Assembly (NCBI GenBank): GCA_963820415.1
Contig: CAWFZT010000005.1
Coordinates: forward strand, 124,001 to 188,000
Reading direction: 5' to 3'
From: CAWFZT01 sp963820415
Lineage (GTDB): Bacteria > Chloroflexota > Anaerolineae > Anaerolineales > Anaerolineaceae
DNA length: 64,000 bases
The number at the start of each line of letters is the position of its first letter. Position 1 is the first letter of the stretch. Below, piece after piece: positions 44,416-53,707 of this stretch. The notes beneath the pieces were generated by a model, which saw only the letters and a list, made by a program, of their open reading frames with translations, did not search any database and had not been told where the DNA came from. The position numbers were made by a program, and so were the translations under genes.

Positions 44416-45417
44416 TTACTCCTGCTTAATGCGAGGGTCCAATAACGGATAGAACAGTTCTACCCCTACCATCAGTGTAGCCACAGCGATGGTGATGAAT
44501 AATACTATGCCATAGATCACCAGAAAGTCGTTCGCTTGAATGGCTTGTTGCAGCACCCTGCCGAGACCCGGCAAACCGAATTGACTCTCAATGACAATGG
44601 CCGAAGTGACCATGGTGGCCACCGCCAGCGCCAACCCGGTCACCTGCGGGAGCAAGGCATTGCGCAGGTAGTAGTTCTTAAAGATAGCAAATCCACCCAG
44701 GCCTTTATGCTCGGCGAAGAGGACGTAGTCTTCTCCCTGGATGGTTATGCCCATACCGCGCATGGACAGCACCCAGCCGCCCACAGTACCCAGAATGAGG
44801 GCCAGCGCGGGCAGAATCTGGTGTTTAAGCACATCCCAGACGAATGCAGGCGACGACCAGTCCGGGATCATGCCGACGGAGAAGGAACTGCCCAGCGGCA
44901 AGAACTTCAAGCGAAAGGCGACAAAGAACAAGAGCAACACGCCCATGATCACGGGCGGCACACCCATTAACAATACGAACGGGGTAGCAATCATGCGTAA
45001 CCAGTTTGGCGATTTTGGCCAGGCTGCCACCGCGCCCAACAGGTTGCCAATGATAAAAGACAGGATCGTACAGACAAGCAGCAATGCGATCGACCAGGGC
45101 AGAGAATCCATGATTAATTGCATCACCGTCCTTGGATACTTGTTAAACGATACTCCCAGGTCGAGCCTGGCTATACTTGAAACGTAGTCCCAGTATTGCA
45201 CAAGCAGAGGCTTGTCCAAACCGAACTTGGTGTTATAAGATGTGATAATTACTTCCAGGTCGGTCGGGTTGAAGCCACCAGACATAGCCAGTTGGTTGAA
45301 ACGTTCGCGGATGGGATTTTTGGGGGAGAGGCGCGGGATGAAGAAGGTGATCGTGGAAGCCGCCCAGATCACCAGGATGAGGAATAATAGGCGTGAAATA
45401 ACTCTTTTAATACTCAC
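44416..45417 (-). CDS. Opp/Dpp-type ABC transporter permease B
   Basis: 333 residues from GTG 45417 with AGGAGG ten bases ahead. Six helices; FFIPRLSPKNPIRERFNQLA at the N-terminus and YVLFAEHKGLGGFAIFKNYY (the EAA loop) are OppB-like, as is VIESQFGLPGLGRVLQQAIQ. It is separated from the binding-protein gene by a 16-bp perfect hairpin. Confidence 0.9.
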   Translation of the reverse strand: MSIKRVISRLLFLILVIWAASTITFFIPRLSPKNPIRERFNQLAMSGGFNPTDLEVIITSYNTKFGLDKPLLVQYWDYVSSIARLDLGVSFNKYPRTVMQLIMDSLPWSIALLLVCTILSFIIGNLLGAVAAWPKSPNWLRMIATPFVLLMGVPPVIMGVLLLFFVAFRLKFLPLGSSFSVGMIPDWSSPAFVWDVLKHQILPALALILGTVGGWVLSMRGMGITIQGEDYVLFAEHKGLGGFAIFKNYYLRNALLPQVTGLALAVATMVTSAIVIESQFGLPGLGRVLQQAIQANDFLVIYGIVLFITIAVATLMVGVELFYPLLDPRIKQE

Positions 45418-45483
45418 AGTCGTTTATCCTCCTTCTCGGAAACCGGTAAAATATTTCAGATATTACGAAGGCTCGCTAGAACT

Positions 45484-45520
45484 AATGTTGCGTGGCAAGA
45501 TGAACTTGCCACGCAACATT
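45484..45520 (-). terminator. Perfect 16-bp hairpin between binding protein and permease genes
   Basis: Arms 45484-45499 and 45505-45520 are exact reverse complements (AATGTTGCGTGGCAAG) with a 5-base loop. It lies 13 bases after the binding-protein stop. No T-run follows on the minus strand, so it probably protects the binding-protein mRNA or lets only some transcripts reach the permease genes, rather than ending all transcription. Confidence 0.65.
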
Positions 45521-45532
45521 TCGTAGAAAAGG

Positions 45533-47419
45533 CTAAGCCTTCTTCAGGGTAGTCATCACGAGCATACCGGTGTGGTGCCAGAAGGCGCCGTTACACCCGA
45601 TACTCGGATTGGCTACGGTTGGATAATTGGTCCAGTAGGTCTGGTTGTAGGGGATGCGGTGCAGCCACTGGATAATCGGGATGTCAATCTGCTCCTTCCA
45701 GTAAATTTCTAAGCACCCCACTGCATCCGCTGTGAACTGCGGATCGTCGGAAGCCAGCGGGGCCATCGCATCGTTGAGCTTGTTGAAATCCGGGTTATTG
45801 TAGCGTGACAGGTGGTTACCGCCCGACGTGGTGCCGATTGGCGAGCTAAAGCGGCCGTTATACAGCTCGAAGGCAGCATATGGATCGATCAGGCTGGCGC
45901 CGTGACCATACATGTACAAGCCGGGTTTGCCATCGGCCATATTCTGGAAGGCGTCCGTGCCGAAATTAACGCTGGCGTCGAAACCCGCTGCGATCAGCAT
46001 CTCCACCAGGATGGGTACGATGTCGGAATGAATACCCTCAAAGCCGTCGACGGTGGCGTTGATGGTCGCGCCGTCTTTCTCCCATAATCCAGCGCTGTTC
46101 TTGGCGAAGCCGGCGGCGGTCATGAGCGACGCACTCTCCGTGAGGTCGAACTTGCGCGGTTCATACTTCGTGATCAGCGCCTGCACCTCAGGGAGTTGGG
46201 TGAACTTCACCAGGTTGGGGTAGAGCGGGAACGGATAGATCGACGAAATCTTGGCACCCTCGTAGAGCATGCTGTCAATCTTGTCGCGGTCAATCGCAAG
46301 GCTCATGGCGCGCCGTACCCTCGTGTCGCTGTAGGGCGCAAGAATGGTATTGCACCACAAGGAGTTTGGCCACCAGTCCAGATACCCGTACGGTGATACA
46401 TTGCCAGTATGGGTGGTCACCTTGGGGTTCTGCTTGAGGATGTTGGCGATGACCGAGCTGCGCATGTCGAGGGTCATGTCATACTCGTTGTTCACCACGC
46501 GCTGGGCGACGACGTCCATGTTCTGGCCGACCTGGCCACCGAGGTTGGTCATGACAACGCGCTTGACGTCCGGAAGCGGGGCTATGCCTGCTTTGATCGC
46601 CCACCAATCGGGGCGCAGGTCAAAGATCTTCTGGTTCTGGTCCCAGACCACAAGTTTAAATGGGCCTGAGAGTACCATGTCCAAACCGCCCGCGAAGGCG
46701 TTGACATCCGCCTGCTTGCTCAGGAGGTGCTCGGGGACAATCCCTATGGCGGTATCGAACTTAAAGGTCAGCACCTCGAACGCAAAGCGTGGGGAGGGCT
46801 GCTTGAAGGTCACCACCACGGTCTGATCATCCGTCGCCTTAAAGTCCTGCACGAAAGCCTGGAACTGAGAGTGGTAGTCCAATTTATCATTGGTCATTTG
46901 CCCCTGGAAGGTGTAGACTACATCCTTCGAGGTCAACGGCGTTCCATCGTTCCACGTAGCTTCTTTGCGGACCTTGATGGTCAGCTCCGTGAAGTCTGGC
47001 TTGGTATACGTCATGCTCTCTGCAATCCAGGGAGTTGTCTTACTGGCATAGATCATATAGTACGCCAGGCCTTCTTCCATCAATGAGTTGCCTTCCTGGT
47101 GGGTGTAACCAGGTTTATTCCATGGGTTGGTTGAACCGATTGGCGAACTAATGGACCAGGCCAGGTTAAGCGTATCGGTACGGGCGACTTCTTTAACCGT
47201 ACCGGGCTTGGGAGCTTCGGTGGCTGCGGGAGCCATTGTGGCTGCGGGAACTGCGGTGGCTGCGGGTGCTGCGGTGGCGGGTGCTGCGGGTGCTGCGGTG
47301 GTTGGTGCAGCGGGTGCTGCAGGAGCTGTTGGGGTAGCCCCACAGGCTGCCAACAAAGAACCGGTCGCGGTCACGGCTCCAATCGTCAAAAACTGCCGAC
47401 GGGAAATCTTACTGGACAT
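45533..47419 (-). CDS. Extracytoplasmic substrate-binding lipoprotein (SBP family 5)
   Basis: 628 residues from ATG 47419 with AGGAGAAAAG ahead; the frame opens 34 codons earlier in non-coding-like sequence. SSKISRRQFLTIGAVTATGS then C26 gives a Tat signal plus lipobox. An Ala/Pro/Thr low-complexity tether (about 27-75) follows, then a family 5 (oligopeptide/nickel/oligosaccharide) binding domain: ATWNDGTPLTSKDVVYTFQG and RRAMSLAIDRDKIDSMLYEG. It is the first gene of the SBP-B-C-D-F operon. The ligand is not deducible, but the catabolic neighbours favour a sugar oligomer. Confidence 0.88.
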   Translation of the reverse strand: MSSKISRRQFLTIGAVTATGSLLAACGATPTAPAAPAAPTTAAPAAPATAAPAATAVPAATMAPAATEAPKPGTVKEVARTDTLNLAWSISSPIGSTNPWNKPGYTHQEGNSLMEEGLAYYMIYASKTTPWIAESMTYTKPDFTELTIKVRKEATWNDGTPLTSKDVVYTFQGQMTNDKLDYHSQFQAFVQDFKATDDQTVVVTFKQPSPRFAFEVLTFKFDTAIGIVPEHLLSKQADVNAFAGGLDMVLSGPFKLVVWDQNQKIFDLRPDWWAIKAGIAPLPDVKRVVMTNLGGQVGQNMDVVAQRVVNNEYDMTLDMRSSVIANILKQNPKVTTHTGNVSPYGYLDWWPNSLWCNTILAPYSDTRVRRAMSLAIDRDKIDSMLYEGAKISSIYPFPLYPNLVKFTQLPEVQALITKYEPRKFDLTESASLMTAAGFAKNSAGLWEKDGATINATVDGFEGIHSDIVPILVEMLIAAGFDASVNFGTDAFQNMADGKPGLYMYGHGASLIDPYAAFELYNGRFSSPIGTTSGGNHLSRYNNPDFNKLNDAMAPLASDDPQFTADAVGCLEIYWKEQIDIPIIQWLHRIPYNQTYWTNYPTVANPSIGCNGAFWHHTGMLVMTTLKKA

Positions 47420-47515
47420 TTTCTTTTCTCCTATTCTTGTGTTTTTCTTTTTTACGAAGGGTTGGGTAATGAACGAATTGGATTGTAGTTTTATTTTTCC
47501 GGAACCTCCTTTCCT

Positions 47516-47535
47516 GATCAAAAGGACATTTGATC
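47516..47535. promoter_or_regulatory. Small inverted repeat upstream of the binding-protein gene
   Basis: GATCAAA (47516-47522) and TTTGATC (47529-47535) form a 7-bp inverted repeat about 100 bases ahead of the start at 47419. It could be an operator. No clear promoter boxes were found in 47420-47713, which holds no gene. Confidence 0.25.
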
Positions 47536-47713
47536 GATCTCAAAAAAAAGTCGGATAACCCCCAGTACAAAGTCATCCAACACCATGCAAAGATGATTTT
47601 CGATTGGGCGAAATAACAAATGTTTTTCCGAGCTTTTCATGTTACCACAAAGTTATATCCTGTTCGAATAAAAGTACTCAGATAACCGAAAACCATCACC
47701 TGCAATCCCCATC

Positions 47714-48115
47714 TTATTTATTATATATCATTATTTCTACAATGAGAATAGGGTAATCGTATTTCAAACGGATAGAATCTTGAACAGTTAGGCTTTGTCC
47801 CAACCAGCCAACAAATGCCTGGTGAGGAGACCGCTTTTTTTTCTGCTTCAGTAGATTAACTGCACTATGGCGCAAAACGGCAAAATTCTCTGGTGCATGA
47901 TCTTTGCGTACCTGTCTTATGTTTTCACAGAAAGCGATATCCAGCACCCAATGCTGTCGATTTTCGATTCCCCAATGACTGCGCTTTCCTTTCAGACACG
48001 CTTTGGCGTTCATCTGTAAGCTGGAACTGAAGCAGAAAGTTGCGGGATATTTTCGCTCAGAAGACGGCGCCAGAGTCTGTTGCCAGATCCGATTTAACAT
48101 TTCGACTGCCCGCAA
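47714..48115 (-). pseudogene. C-terminal fragment of an ISAs1-family transposase
   Basis: 133 codons containing KRSHWGIENRQHWVLDIAFC and then RQVRKDHAPENFAVLRHSAV, the hallmark C-terminal region of ISAs1-type transposases (full length about 370). The N-terminal two thirds and the catalytic aspartates are missing, and the tail after NLLKQKKKRSP does not look native. It is an old insertion remnant at the left side of the uronate block. Confidence 0.8.
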
Positions 48116-48198
48116 GAATGGCCAACGGGTTTAGATACGCTTGATCTGGCTTTGCCTGGTAAGCCGTTCATTCCTTCTCTTCTTCCGACTTGGTTTGC

Positions 48199-48227
48199 TT
48201 TACCTGCACAAACAATTACACTATAAT
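48199..48227 (+). promoter_or_regulatory. Sigma-70-type promoter for the SDR gene
   Basis: TTTACC (48199-48204) and a perfect TATAAT (48222-48227) are spaced by 17 bases. The SDR gene starts 49 bases further on with its own AAGGAGG. Confidence 0.6.
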
Positions 48228-48275
48228 TTTAATGGACAAGGTTATCTAGCAGGTTAACATCTAAGGAGGATAAAA

Positions 48276-49106
48276 ATGCATACGGTCGAAATCAACCTCA
48301 ATGGTAAGCGCGCCCTGGTGACAGGGGGCAACACCGGGATAGGCGCAGCCATCGTCGCTCACCTGGCAGCTGCCGGGGCGAGCGTCGTGGTTAATTATAT
48401 CGTTCATCCCGAAGCCGCCAGTGCTCTGGTAGAAAGCGTAAATAAACAATATGGTGAGGGAAAGGCTGTCGCCATCTTAGCCGATATCAGCAAGGAAGAA
48501 GAGGTAACTCGTTTGTTCAAACAGGCGGATGAAGTGTTGGGCGGCCTGGATATCCTGGTCAACAACGCTGGGACCGAGTCGATGTATGGCGCCATGGAAA
48601 TGCCTATGAGTGAATGGGACCGCGTCATGGGAGTAAATTTACGCGGACCATTTATGTGCGCGCGGACCTTTGCCGCCATGGCGGTCGCACATGGAACAGG
48701 CGGGGTGGTGATCAATAATTCGTCGATGCACGACATCGTGCCACGCATGGGTGCGGCTCATTACAATTCATCCAAGGCTGGTCTCACCATGCTTACCAAA
48801 GTCCTTGCGCTGGAGTGGGGTGAGATTGGCATCCGCGTTGTTGGTGTTTCTCCGGGAGCCATCGACTCGCACCGCGAGGGATACCATGTCGGTGATTCCT
48901 GGAAGAATTATTTCACGGATTGGGTTCCACTCAAGCGGGTTGGCGAGGTGGATGAGGTTGCCAATACGGTCGTTTTCCTGGCTTCTGATCTGGCATCCTA
49001 CATCACCGGCACCACGATTTACATTGATGGTGGTTACAGCAGTAACCTTGTTCGTTATGATCCACGGAAATGGGAGATGTTCTCAAGCCCGCAAGAGAAG
49101 AAATAA
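48276..49106 (+). CDS. SDR-family NAD(P)-dependent dehydrogenase
   Basis: 276 residues with binding site AAGGAGG. The Rossmann motif TGGNTGIGAAI, the NNAG motif (VNNAGTES) and the catalytic Ser/Tyr/Lys (NNSSMHDIV and HYNSSKAGLTML) are intact, so it should be active. It resembles the glucose 1-dehydrogenase / gluconate 5-dehydrogenase group. Next to UxuA it could act on a keto-uronate such as fructuronate, but that is inference only. Confidence 0.85.
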   Translation: MHTVEINLNGKRALVTGGNTGIGAAIVAHLAAAGASVVVNYIVHPEAASALVESVNKQYGEGKAVAILADISKEEEVTRLFKQADEVLGGLDILVNNAGTESMYGAMEMPMSEWDRVMGVNLRGPFMCARTFAAMAVAHGTGGVVINNSSMHDIVPRMGAAHYNSSKAGLTMLTKVLALEWGEIGIRVVGVSPGAIDSHREGYHVGDSWKNYFTDWVPLKRVGEVDEVANTVVFLASDLASYITGTTIYIDGGYSSNLVRYDPRKWEMFSSPQEKK

Positions 49107-49236
49107 CAGGTTTCCAGATACTTTGAGGGGAAGGGATTTTGTGCCTTTCCAGTGGTTCATCGCAGGATTTCCTGCTGGTTGCCCCGATTGTGGCTGCGTA
49201 GATGCTGAATGCCTTTACAAAAGAGGGTAAATCCGG

Positions 49237-49245
49237 TGCTATAAT
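49237..49245 (+). promoter_or_regulatory. Extended -10 promoter for the radical SAM gene
   Basis: TGCTATAAT at 49237-49245 is a consensus extended -10. TTTACA lies at 49214-49219, 20 bases away, too far for a normal -35 pairing. The gene starts 55 bases downstream. Confidence 0.5.
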
Positions 49246-49299
49246 GCCTCCGGACATTAATCCTAAGTTTCAATTTACGGTGCAAAGGTTTTCAGGTTT

Positions 49300-50862
49300 A
49301 TGAACCTCAAAGATGAACGTTCTGCTGCTTCGAATTTTCCCCGGGGAGAGACCCCGGTGCTCTACATCCATCCTGCCAAACAGGGCGTCGATTACAAACC
49401 CGATGCAAATATGGGCCGTTTTTATGGTCTCATGCCAGCGGGAGTAGCGGGGTTGGTGAACGTCTTGCGTGAGAATGGCATCCCGGTGCGGGGGGTGAAC
49501 TATCCACAGGAAAAACAACTGGATAAAAATTTCAACCTCAGGAGCTGGCTAAGGTCACGGCAGGGGGTGCGCGTGATCCTGATTGATTTACATTGGTATG
49601 AGCATAGCTACGGAGCGATTAACATTGCTCAGTTATGTAAACAGGTCATACCGAGGGCGTGGATCGTACTGGGTGGGTTGACGGCTTCTGGCTTTGCCCA
49701 CGAGATCCTGGAGCGCTTCCCGGAGATCGATTTCATCATTCGTGGAGATGCAGAGAAGCCATTGCTTGAGCTGGTGCAGTGTCTCTTATCAGCAGTCAGC
49801 CATTCGACTGCCCAACTGCGGTTGGGTGATATTCCCAACCTCTCTTACCGGAGTGAAGATGGTATTTTTGAGAATACCTTGAGTTATACTGCAACAACGG
49901 AGGAGTTAGACGCGCTAAATTTCGCCGACATTGACTTCATGGATCACTATGCGGAATATTATGTCAGCGAATACATCGTTCTGGATGCCGAGAAAGCGCT
50001 CAATGCCCTGCAAACCAATCCCTTCAAAGGTCGTTGGCTGACCTCTGCCCGAGGTTGCCTGTACCAATGTTCTTATTGTGGCGGCAACAAGGATGCCCAC
50101 AAAAGGCTGGCCGGTCGGACAGGATTAGTTACTCGCTCCCCGCATAAATTGGTGGATGACCTGAGGAAGCTAACCCAGGTGGGCGTTATCCAGGCCTCCA
50201 TGTCTTTTGACCTGGCAGAAATCGGCGCCGACTATTGGCGAGAGTTCTTCTCACTGTTGCGAGGCAGTGGTCTCAAGATCAGTATCTATAATGAGTTTTT
50301 CCAACTCCCTGAGTCAGCATTTATTGATGATTTTGCTCAAAGTGTGGATTTGTCTCATGCCTGCGTCGTGCTAAGCCCACTTTCTGGCAATGAAAAGGTA
50401 CGGCGTTTGAATGGTAAACATTTTTCAAATCGTGCGCTTTTTGATACCTTAGAATATCTTAGCCGGTATAACATTTATTTATTGGTCTATTTTTCCATGA
50501 ACTTGCCGGGAGAAACCGAGGAAACCTTCAAAGAAACTTTAAACCTGGCGAACGAGATTTACGAGTTCTATCCTCCGGCAGCGCTACGAATCCTCAATAC
50601 CGTTCACACCATCGATCCCTTCTCGCCGATGAGCCTGTTTCCAGATAAATACGAGATCGTATCCAGCATGACTAGTTTTATGGATTTCTACACCTACTGC
50701 CGAGAAACCCAATTTAACAATCCAGGAGCGCGCACGGAACTAAACCGAGGTTTCAAACTGAAGGACCTGGATGCCCGCTCCCTGGAGCGCATGGCGGATG
50801 CGTGGGATGCGCTGCGGATGGGAAAAGAAGCCAACTGGTGGCCAATTCCCCCAAGTTGGTAA
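49300..50862 (+). CDS. B12-binding-domain radical SAM protein
   Basis: 520 residues. The N-terminal 190 look like a cobalamin-binding Rossmann domain (VRVILIDLHWYEHSYGAINI, PRAWIVLGGLTASGFAHEIL, DFIIRGDAEKPLLEL), without the His-loop DxHxxG. The radical SAM domain follows, with the cluster cysteines C253, C257 and C260 in GCLYQCSYCGG. MNLPGETEETFKETLNLANE is the typical late motif. The substrate is unknown; the class includes methylases and oxidative ring-forming enzymes. The start is taken at ATG 49300 although the binding site is weak. Confidence 0.82.
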   Translation: MNLKDERSAASNFPRGETPVLYIHPAKQGVDYKPDANMGRFYGLMPAGVAGLVNVLRENGIPVRGVNYPQEKQLDKNFNLRSWLRSRQGVRVILIDLHWYEHSYGAINIAQLCKQVIPRAWIVLGGLTASGFAHEILERFPEIDFIIRGDAEKPLLELVQCLLSAVSHSTAQLRLGDIPNLSYRSEDGIFENTLSYTATTEELDALNFADIDFMDHYAEYYVSEYIVLDAEKALNALQTNPFKGRWLTSARGCLYQCSYCGGNKDAHKRLAGRTGLVTRSPHKLVDDLRKLTQVGVIQASMSFDLAEIGADYWREFFSLLRGSGLKISIYNEFFQLPESAFIDDFAQSVDLSHACVVLSPLSGNEKVRRLNGKHFSNRALFDTLEYLSRYNIYLLVYFSMNLPGETEETFKETLNLANEIYEFYPPAALRILNTVHTIDPFSPMSLFPDKYEIVSSMTSFMDFYTYCRETQFNNPGARTELNRGFKLKDLDARSLERMADAWDALRMGKEANWWPIPPSW

Positions 50863-50945
50863 TAGAATTGGCATATGCTTTTCTATGGTCGTATCTGCAT
50901 CAAGAATAAAATGTAAAATATCCAGTTTCCGAAAGGTTGAAGAAC

Positions 50946-51257
50946 ATGAAAATTCGCTTCATCCTACTAAATGCCCTGACAGGATTGGTCGCTGGTTGGC
51001 TCGTGACGGTAGGTTTTAATTTTATCTGGCAAGCAGTAATCCCTATAGTAGACCGCACCAGCATAGGACCTTTTCATCTAATGGCTTTGGGAGTGATCTT
51101 ACTCGTTGTAGCCATGCCGGCTATAGTGGGAGGAGTGATTGGCGGAAGGATTCCCAAAGAAGGCGGTCTCAAAAACCAGCGCATCCTGGCGGCTATTTTT
51201 GGCGTCCTTTTCGTTTTGCCCTTCGCCTGTTTCATTTTTTGGTATATCCAGTGGTAA
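50946..51257 (+). CDS. Small membrane protein, unknown function
   Basis: 103 residues from ATG 50946; an in-frame TTG nine bases earlier is ignored. There are three hydrophobic segments: LLNALTGLVAGWLVTVGFNF, LMALGVILLVVAMPAIVGGV, and AAIFGVLFVLPFACFIFWYI. No motif was recognised. It is co-oriented with the radical SAM gene, 83 bases downstream. Confidence 0.6.
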   Translation: MKIRFILLNALTGLVAGWLVTVGFNFIWQAVIPIVDRTSIGPFHLMALGVILLVVAMPAIVGGVIGGRIPKEGGLKNQRILAAIFGVLFVLPFACFIFWYIQW

Positions 51258-51328
51258 TCATTTAAAACTAAATAAACCGAGTACATCACAAAATTAAATA
51301 TGCGTGTATTGGCTACTTCGGTCATCCG

Positions 51329-51475
51329 TCAGGGTTTGAGAAGTAAAACAAAATGTCCCCCTTGGCGTTCTTGGAAAGCCTGCTGCAAACGCTCTAGCGT
51401 CCACAGACGGTTCACCCTTGGCGCTGACTGTACCATTGCAAGTGAGACACCCTGGGACAATTTACGCGCAGCCAT
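51329..51475 (-). CDS. 48-residue hypothetical ORF with strong ribosome binding site
   Basis: ATG 51475 is preceded by ACGGAGGTT. The product, MAARKLSQGVSLAMVQSAPR and onward to FVLLLKP, has no recognised motif and may be the tail or remnant of a larger gene. It lies 51 bases downstream of the RraA-like gene on the same strand. Support rests only on the binding site and start spacing. Confidence 0.3.
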   Translation of the reverse strand: MAARKLSQGVSLAMVQSAPRVNRLWTLERLQQAFQERQGGHFVLLLKP

Positions 51476-51526
51476 AACCTCCGTTTATCAATCTCACCCG
51501 CGGGTATAAAGGTTTAGGATTCCGGA

Positions 51527-52303
51527 TTACAAAACCCCGAATGTCTTATAAACTTCATCGATCGACATTCCAGCAGCCAGTAGTTCCCGCTCTTTATTTT
51601 CCTTCTCGAAGGTCGCTTCTATCTGCAGCAAGACTTCATCGACTACCATTGCTGGAATTAATTGAACGCCGTCGTTATCACCAAAAATAAAATCGCCAGG
51701 GAAAACTTTGACATAATGCGTTAAATGACCTGGCAGCATGATTGGTACATTAACTTCGGTTACTACCCATCCTCCGAAGGCGTTCGGTGCAGTTCCGAAG
51801 CTGAAGAGTGGAAAATTCGGCATCTTAAGCACATACTGAGTATCCCGGCAGTTGCCGCCGATCAACATCCCCCGGCAGCCGTGGGCGAAGGCTGTCTGGC
51901 AGCTCATCTCACCAAAATGGGCCGGCTGCATATCGCCACCGCAGTCAAAACAAAGCACCGAGCCAGGCTCTGATTCAGCGACCGTCCGCATCATGCGTTT
52001 CTGTGGATGGCCCCCCTCGGCATCCCATTTGGCCTGGTAAATATTCCGTTCCTCTTCGGTCAGCTCATCCCAGATCATGGTGTGGAGCTTGATTGGAATC
52101 GCCCGACCAACCAGCTGCATTCCCTGCCGCAGGGCATGGAAACGCTGCGCGAAAACAGTATCCGTGACACCCAGCGAGTTGAGCGCATCGGAAACACTCC
52201 CACCATAACCTGCGCGCCTGAAGCGGGTGATTCTTTCCAGGTCGGTTATTTTCAGGCGCCTGATCTTTTCGGAAGGAAGGGTGAAATGACGTGGTTGAGG
52301 CAT
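51527..52303 (-). CDS. RraA-like / HMG-aldolase-family protein
   Basis: 258 residues from ATG 52303 with AAAGGAGAACCCT ahead. The family landmarks are HGCRGMLIGGNCRDTQYVLK (the Gly-rich R-D pair that binds metal-pyruvate) and GDFIFGDNDGVQLIP. Members are 4-hydroxy-4-methyl-2-oxoglutarate/oxaloacetate-type aldolases or decarboxylases, or the RNase E inhibitor RraA. In a sugar-acid cluster, an aldolase for a 2-keto acid is the better guess. About 40 N-terminal residues precede the core. Confidence 0.75.
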   Translation of the reverse strand: MPQPRHFTLPSEKIRRLKITDLERITRFRRAGYGGSVSDALNSLGVTDTVFAQRFHALRQGMQLVGRAIPIKLHTMIWDELTEEERNIYQAKWDAEGGHPQKRMMRTVAESEPGSVLCFDCGGDMQPAHFGEMSCQTAFAHGCRGMLIGGNCRDTQYVLKMPNFPLFSFGTAPNAFGGWVVTEVNVPIMLPGHLTHYVKVFPGDFIFGDNDGVQLIPAMVVDEVLLQIEATFEKENKERELLAAGMSIDEVYKTFGVL

Positions 52304-52325
52304 AGGGTTCTCCTTTGCTGAATGA

Positions 52326-53696
52326 TTAACTCCATAAACGGTCGTGAGCGGATTCGTTATCCCACATTTCGGTGGATTCCCACAAACCGGGGATATCCGG
52401 ATGGATATGGTCCATAATAATCTCATCGTTAAGTTCTTCTATTCCCAATCCAGGCGCATCCGGAACTTCGATAAACCCATCCTTCACCAACGGCTTTGGC
52501 AGACCGCTGGCGAGGTCATCCCACCAGGCAACATCGCAGGAATGGAATTCGAGCGCCAGGAAGTTCTCGGTGGCGGCCACGCTGTGGACAGCGGCCATGC
52601 AGCCGATGGGGCTTTCCGCCATATGCACGGCCATGGCAACGCCGTACTCTTGCGCCAGGTCGCCGATCTTCTTGTTTTCTAAGATCCCGCCGGAGGTCAG
52701 GATATCGGGATGGATGACCGAAACACCACCCGCTTCCAGCAAGGGCTTGAAGTTTTCCTTGAGATAGATATCTTCCCCGGTGCAAACTGGAATATGAATG
52801 GCCCGGCGTAATTGAGCATACTGTTCCGTGTATTGCCAGGGAAGTAAATCTTCGATCCAGGCCAGGTTAAATTTCTCCAGGCGTTTCCCCAGCCGGATAC
52901 AATCCTCCAGGCCGATGTGACCAATGTGGTCCACAGCCAGAGGAACTTCGTACCCGATGCACTCCCGTACATCCGCCACATATTGTTCCAAACAGTCAAG
53001 CCCTTTTTCCGTCAGGTGGATACCGGAAAAAGGATGCGGAATATTATCCAGATCATAAGATCGGTTTCGCAGCCAGCGTTCTTCCAGTGTTTTTGGATTT
53101 CGGGGATGCCCGCGGAGGGTTTGCATCTCTTCCAGGAAACCTGACGGCGCTGAAAGGGTCCCTGGCTGGTCCATCAACTGCCAGATCCCCAGGTCCATTT
53201 TAAGGAAAGTGTAACCGCGCTGCATGCGCTGCCGGAGAGCCTCCCCCATCTTTTTGCCATCCGGCTTGCCCTCGGTATCCGTATCACAGTAAATTCGGAT
53301 TCGGTCACGGAATTTTCCCCCAAGCATCTGATATACCGGCACACGATAGGCTTTCCCTGCCAGGTCCCACAGTGCGACTTCGATCCCACTCACTCCACCA
53401 CCCTGGCGCGCAGCTCCTCCGAACTGCTTGATGCGTCGGAAAAGCTGGTCAACATTGCATGGGTTTTCACCTAACAACCGGGACTTGAGCAATAAAGCAT
53501 AAGTTTTGCTGCCCGCATCGCGCACTTCACCAAACCCAACCAGGCCTTGATTGGTATAGACTTTCATCAAGGTGCAGTGCATCGGTGAACCCACGATATC
53601 TGCAAACCGGATATCGGTGATCTTCAGTCCTGACGGTCGCGACCAGGTTCGGACATGATTTAAGATTGATTCGTACGGATCTTTAGGATCTCCCAT
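52326..53696 (-). CDS. Enolase-superfamily sugar-acid dehydratase
   Basis: 456 residues from ATG 53696; the frame reaches back to TTG 53711. Mandelate racemase/muconate lactonizing architecture: capping domain (about 30-150) and barrel with three metal ligands in order, PLAVDHIGHIG, LAWIEDLLPWQY and IPVCTGEDIYLK. The catalytic side has FLKMDLG, and VAMAVHMAESPIG supplies the late His. It probably dehydrates a C6 sugar acid such as galactonate or mannonate; the substrate is not fixed. An unusual extra stretch (about 185-230) lies in the barrel. It lies 22 bases before the RraA-like gene. Confidence 0.8.
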   Translation of the reverse strand: MGDPKDPYESILNHVRTWSRPSGLKITDIRFADIVGSPMHCTLMKVYTNQGLVGFGEVRDAGSKTYALLLKSRLLGENPCNVDQLFRRIKQFGGAARQGGGVSGIEVALWDLAGKAYRVPVYQMLGGKFRDRIRIYCDTDTEGKPDGKKMGEALRQRMQRGYTFLKMDLGIWQLMDQPGTLSAPSGFLEEMQTLRGHPRNPKTLEERWLRNRSYDLDNIPHPFSGIHLTEKGLDCLEQYVADVRECIGYEVPLAVDHIGHIGLEDCIRLGKRLEKFNLAWIEDLLPWQYTEQYAQLRRAIHIPVCTGEDIYLKENFKPLLEAGGVSVIHPDILTSGGILENKKIGDLAQEYGVAMAVHMAESPIGCMAAVHSVAATENFLALEFHSCDVAWWDDLASGLPKPLVKDGFIEVPDAPGLGIEELNDEIIMDHIHPDIPGLWESTEMWDNESAHDRLWS

Positions 53697-53707
53697 AACA
53701 ACCCTGT

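Noticed and set aside
47220..47340. Short direct repeats that resemble an array
   Set aside because: Not a CRISPR: the GCTGCGGG-type repeats encode the Ala/Pro/Thr tether of the binding lipoprotein, with no spacers of regular length.
49214..49245. Classic -35/-10 pair before the radical SAM gene
   Set aside because: TTTACA and TATAAT are 20 bases apart, too far for a normal pair; only the extended -10 was kept.
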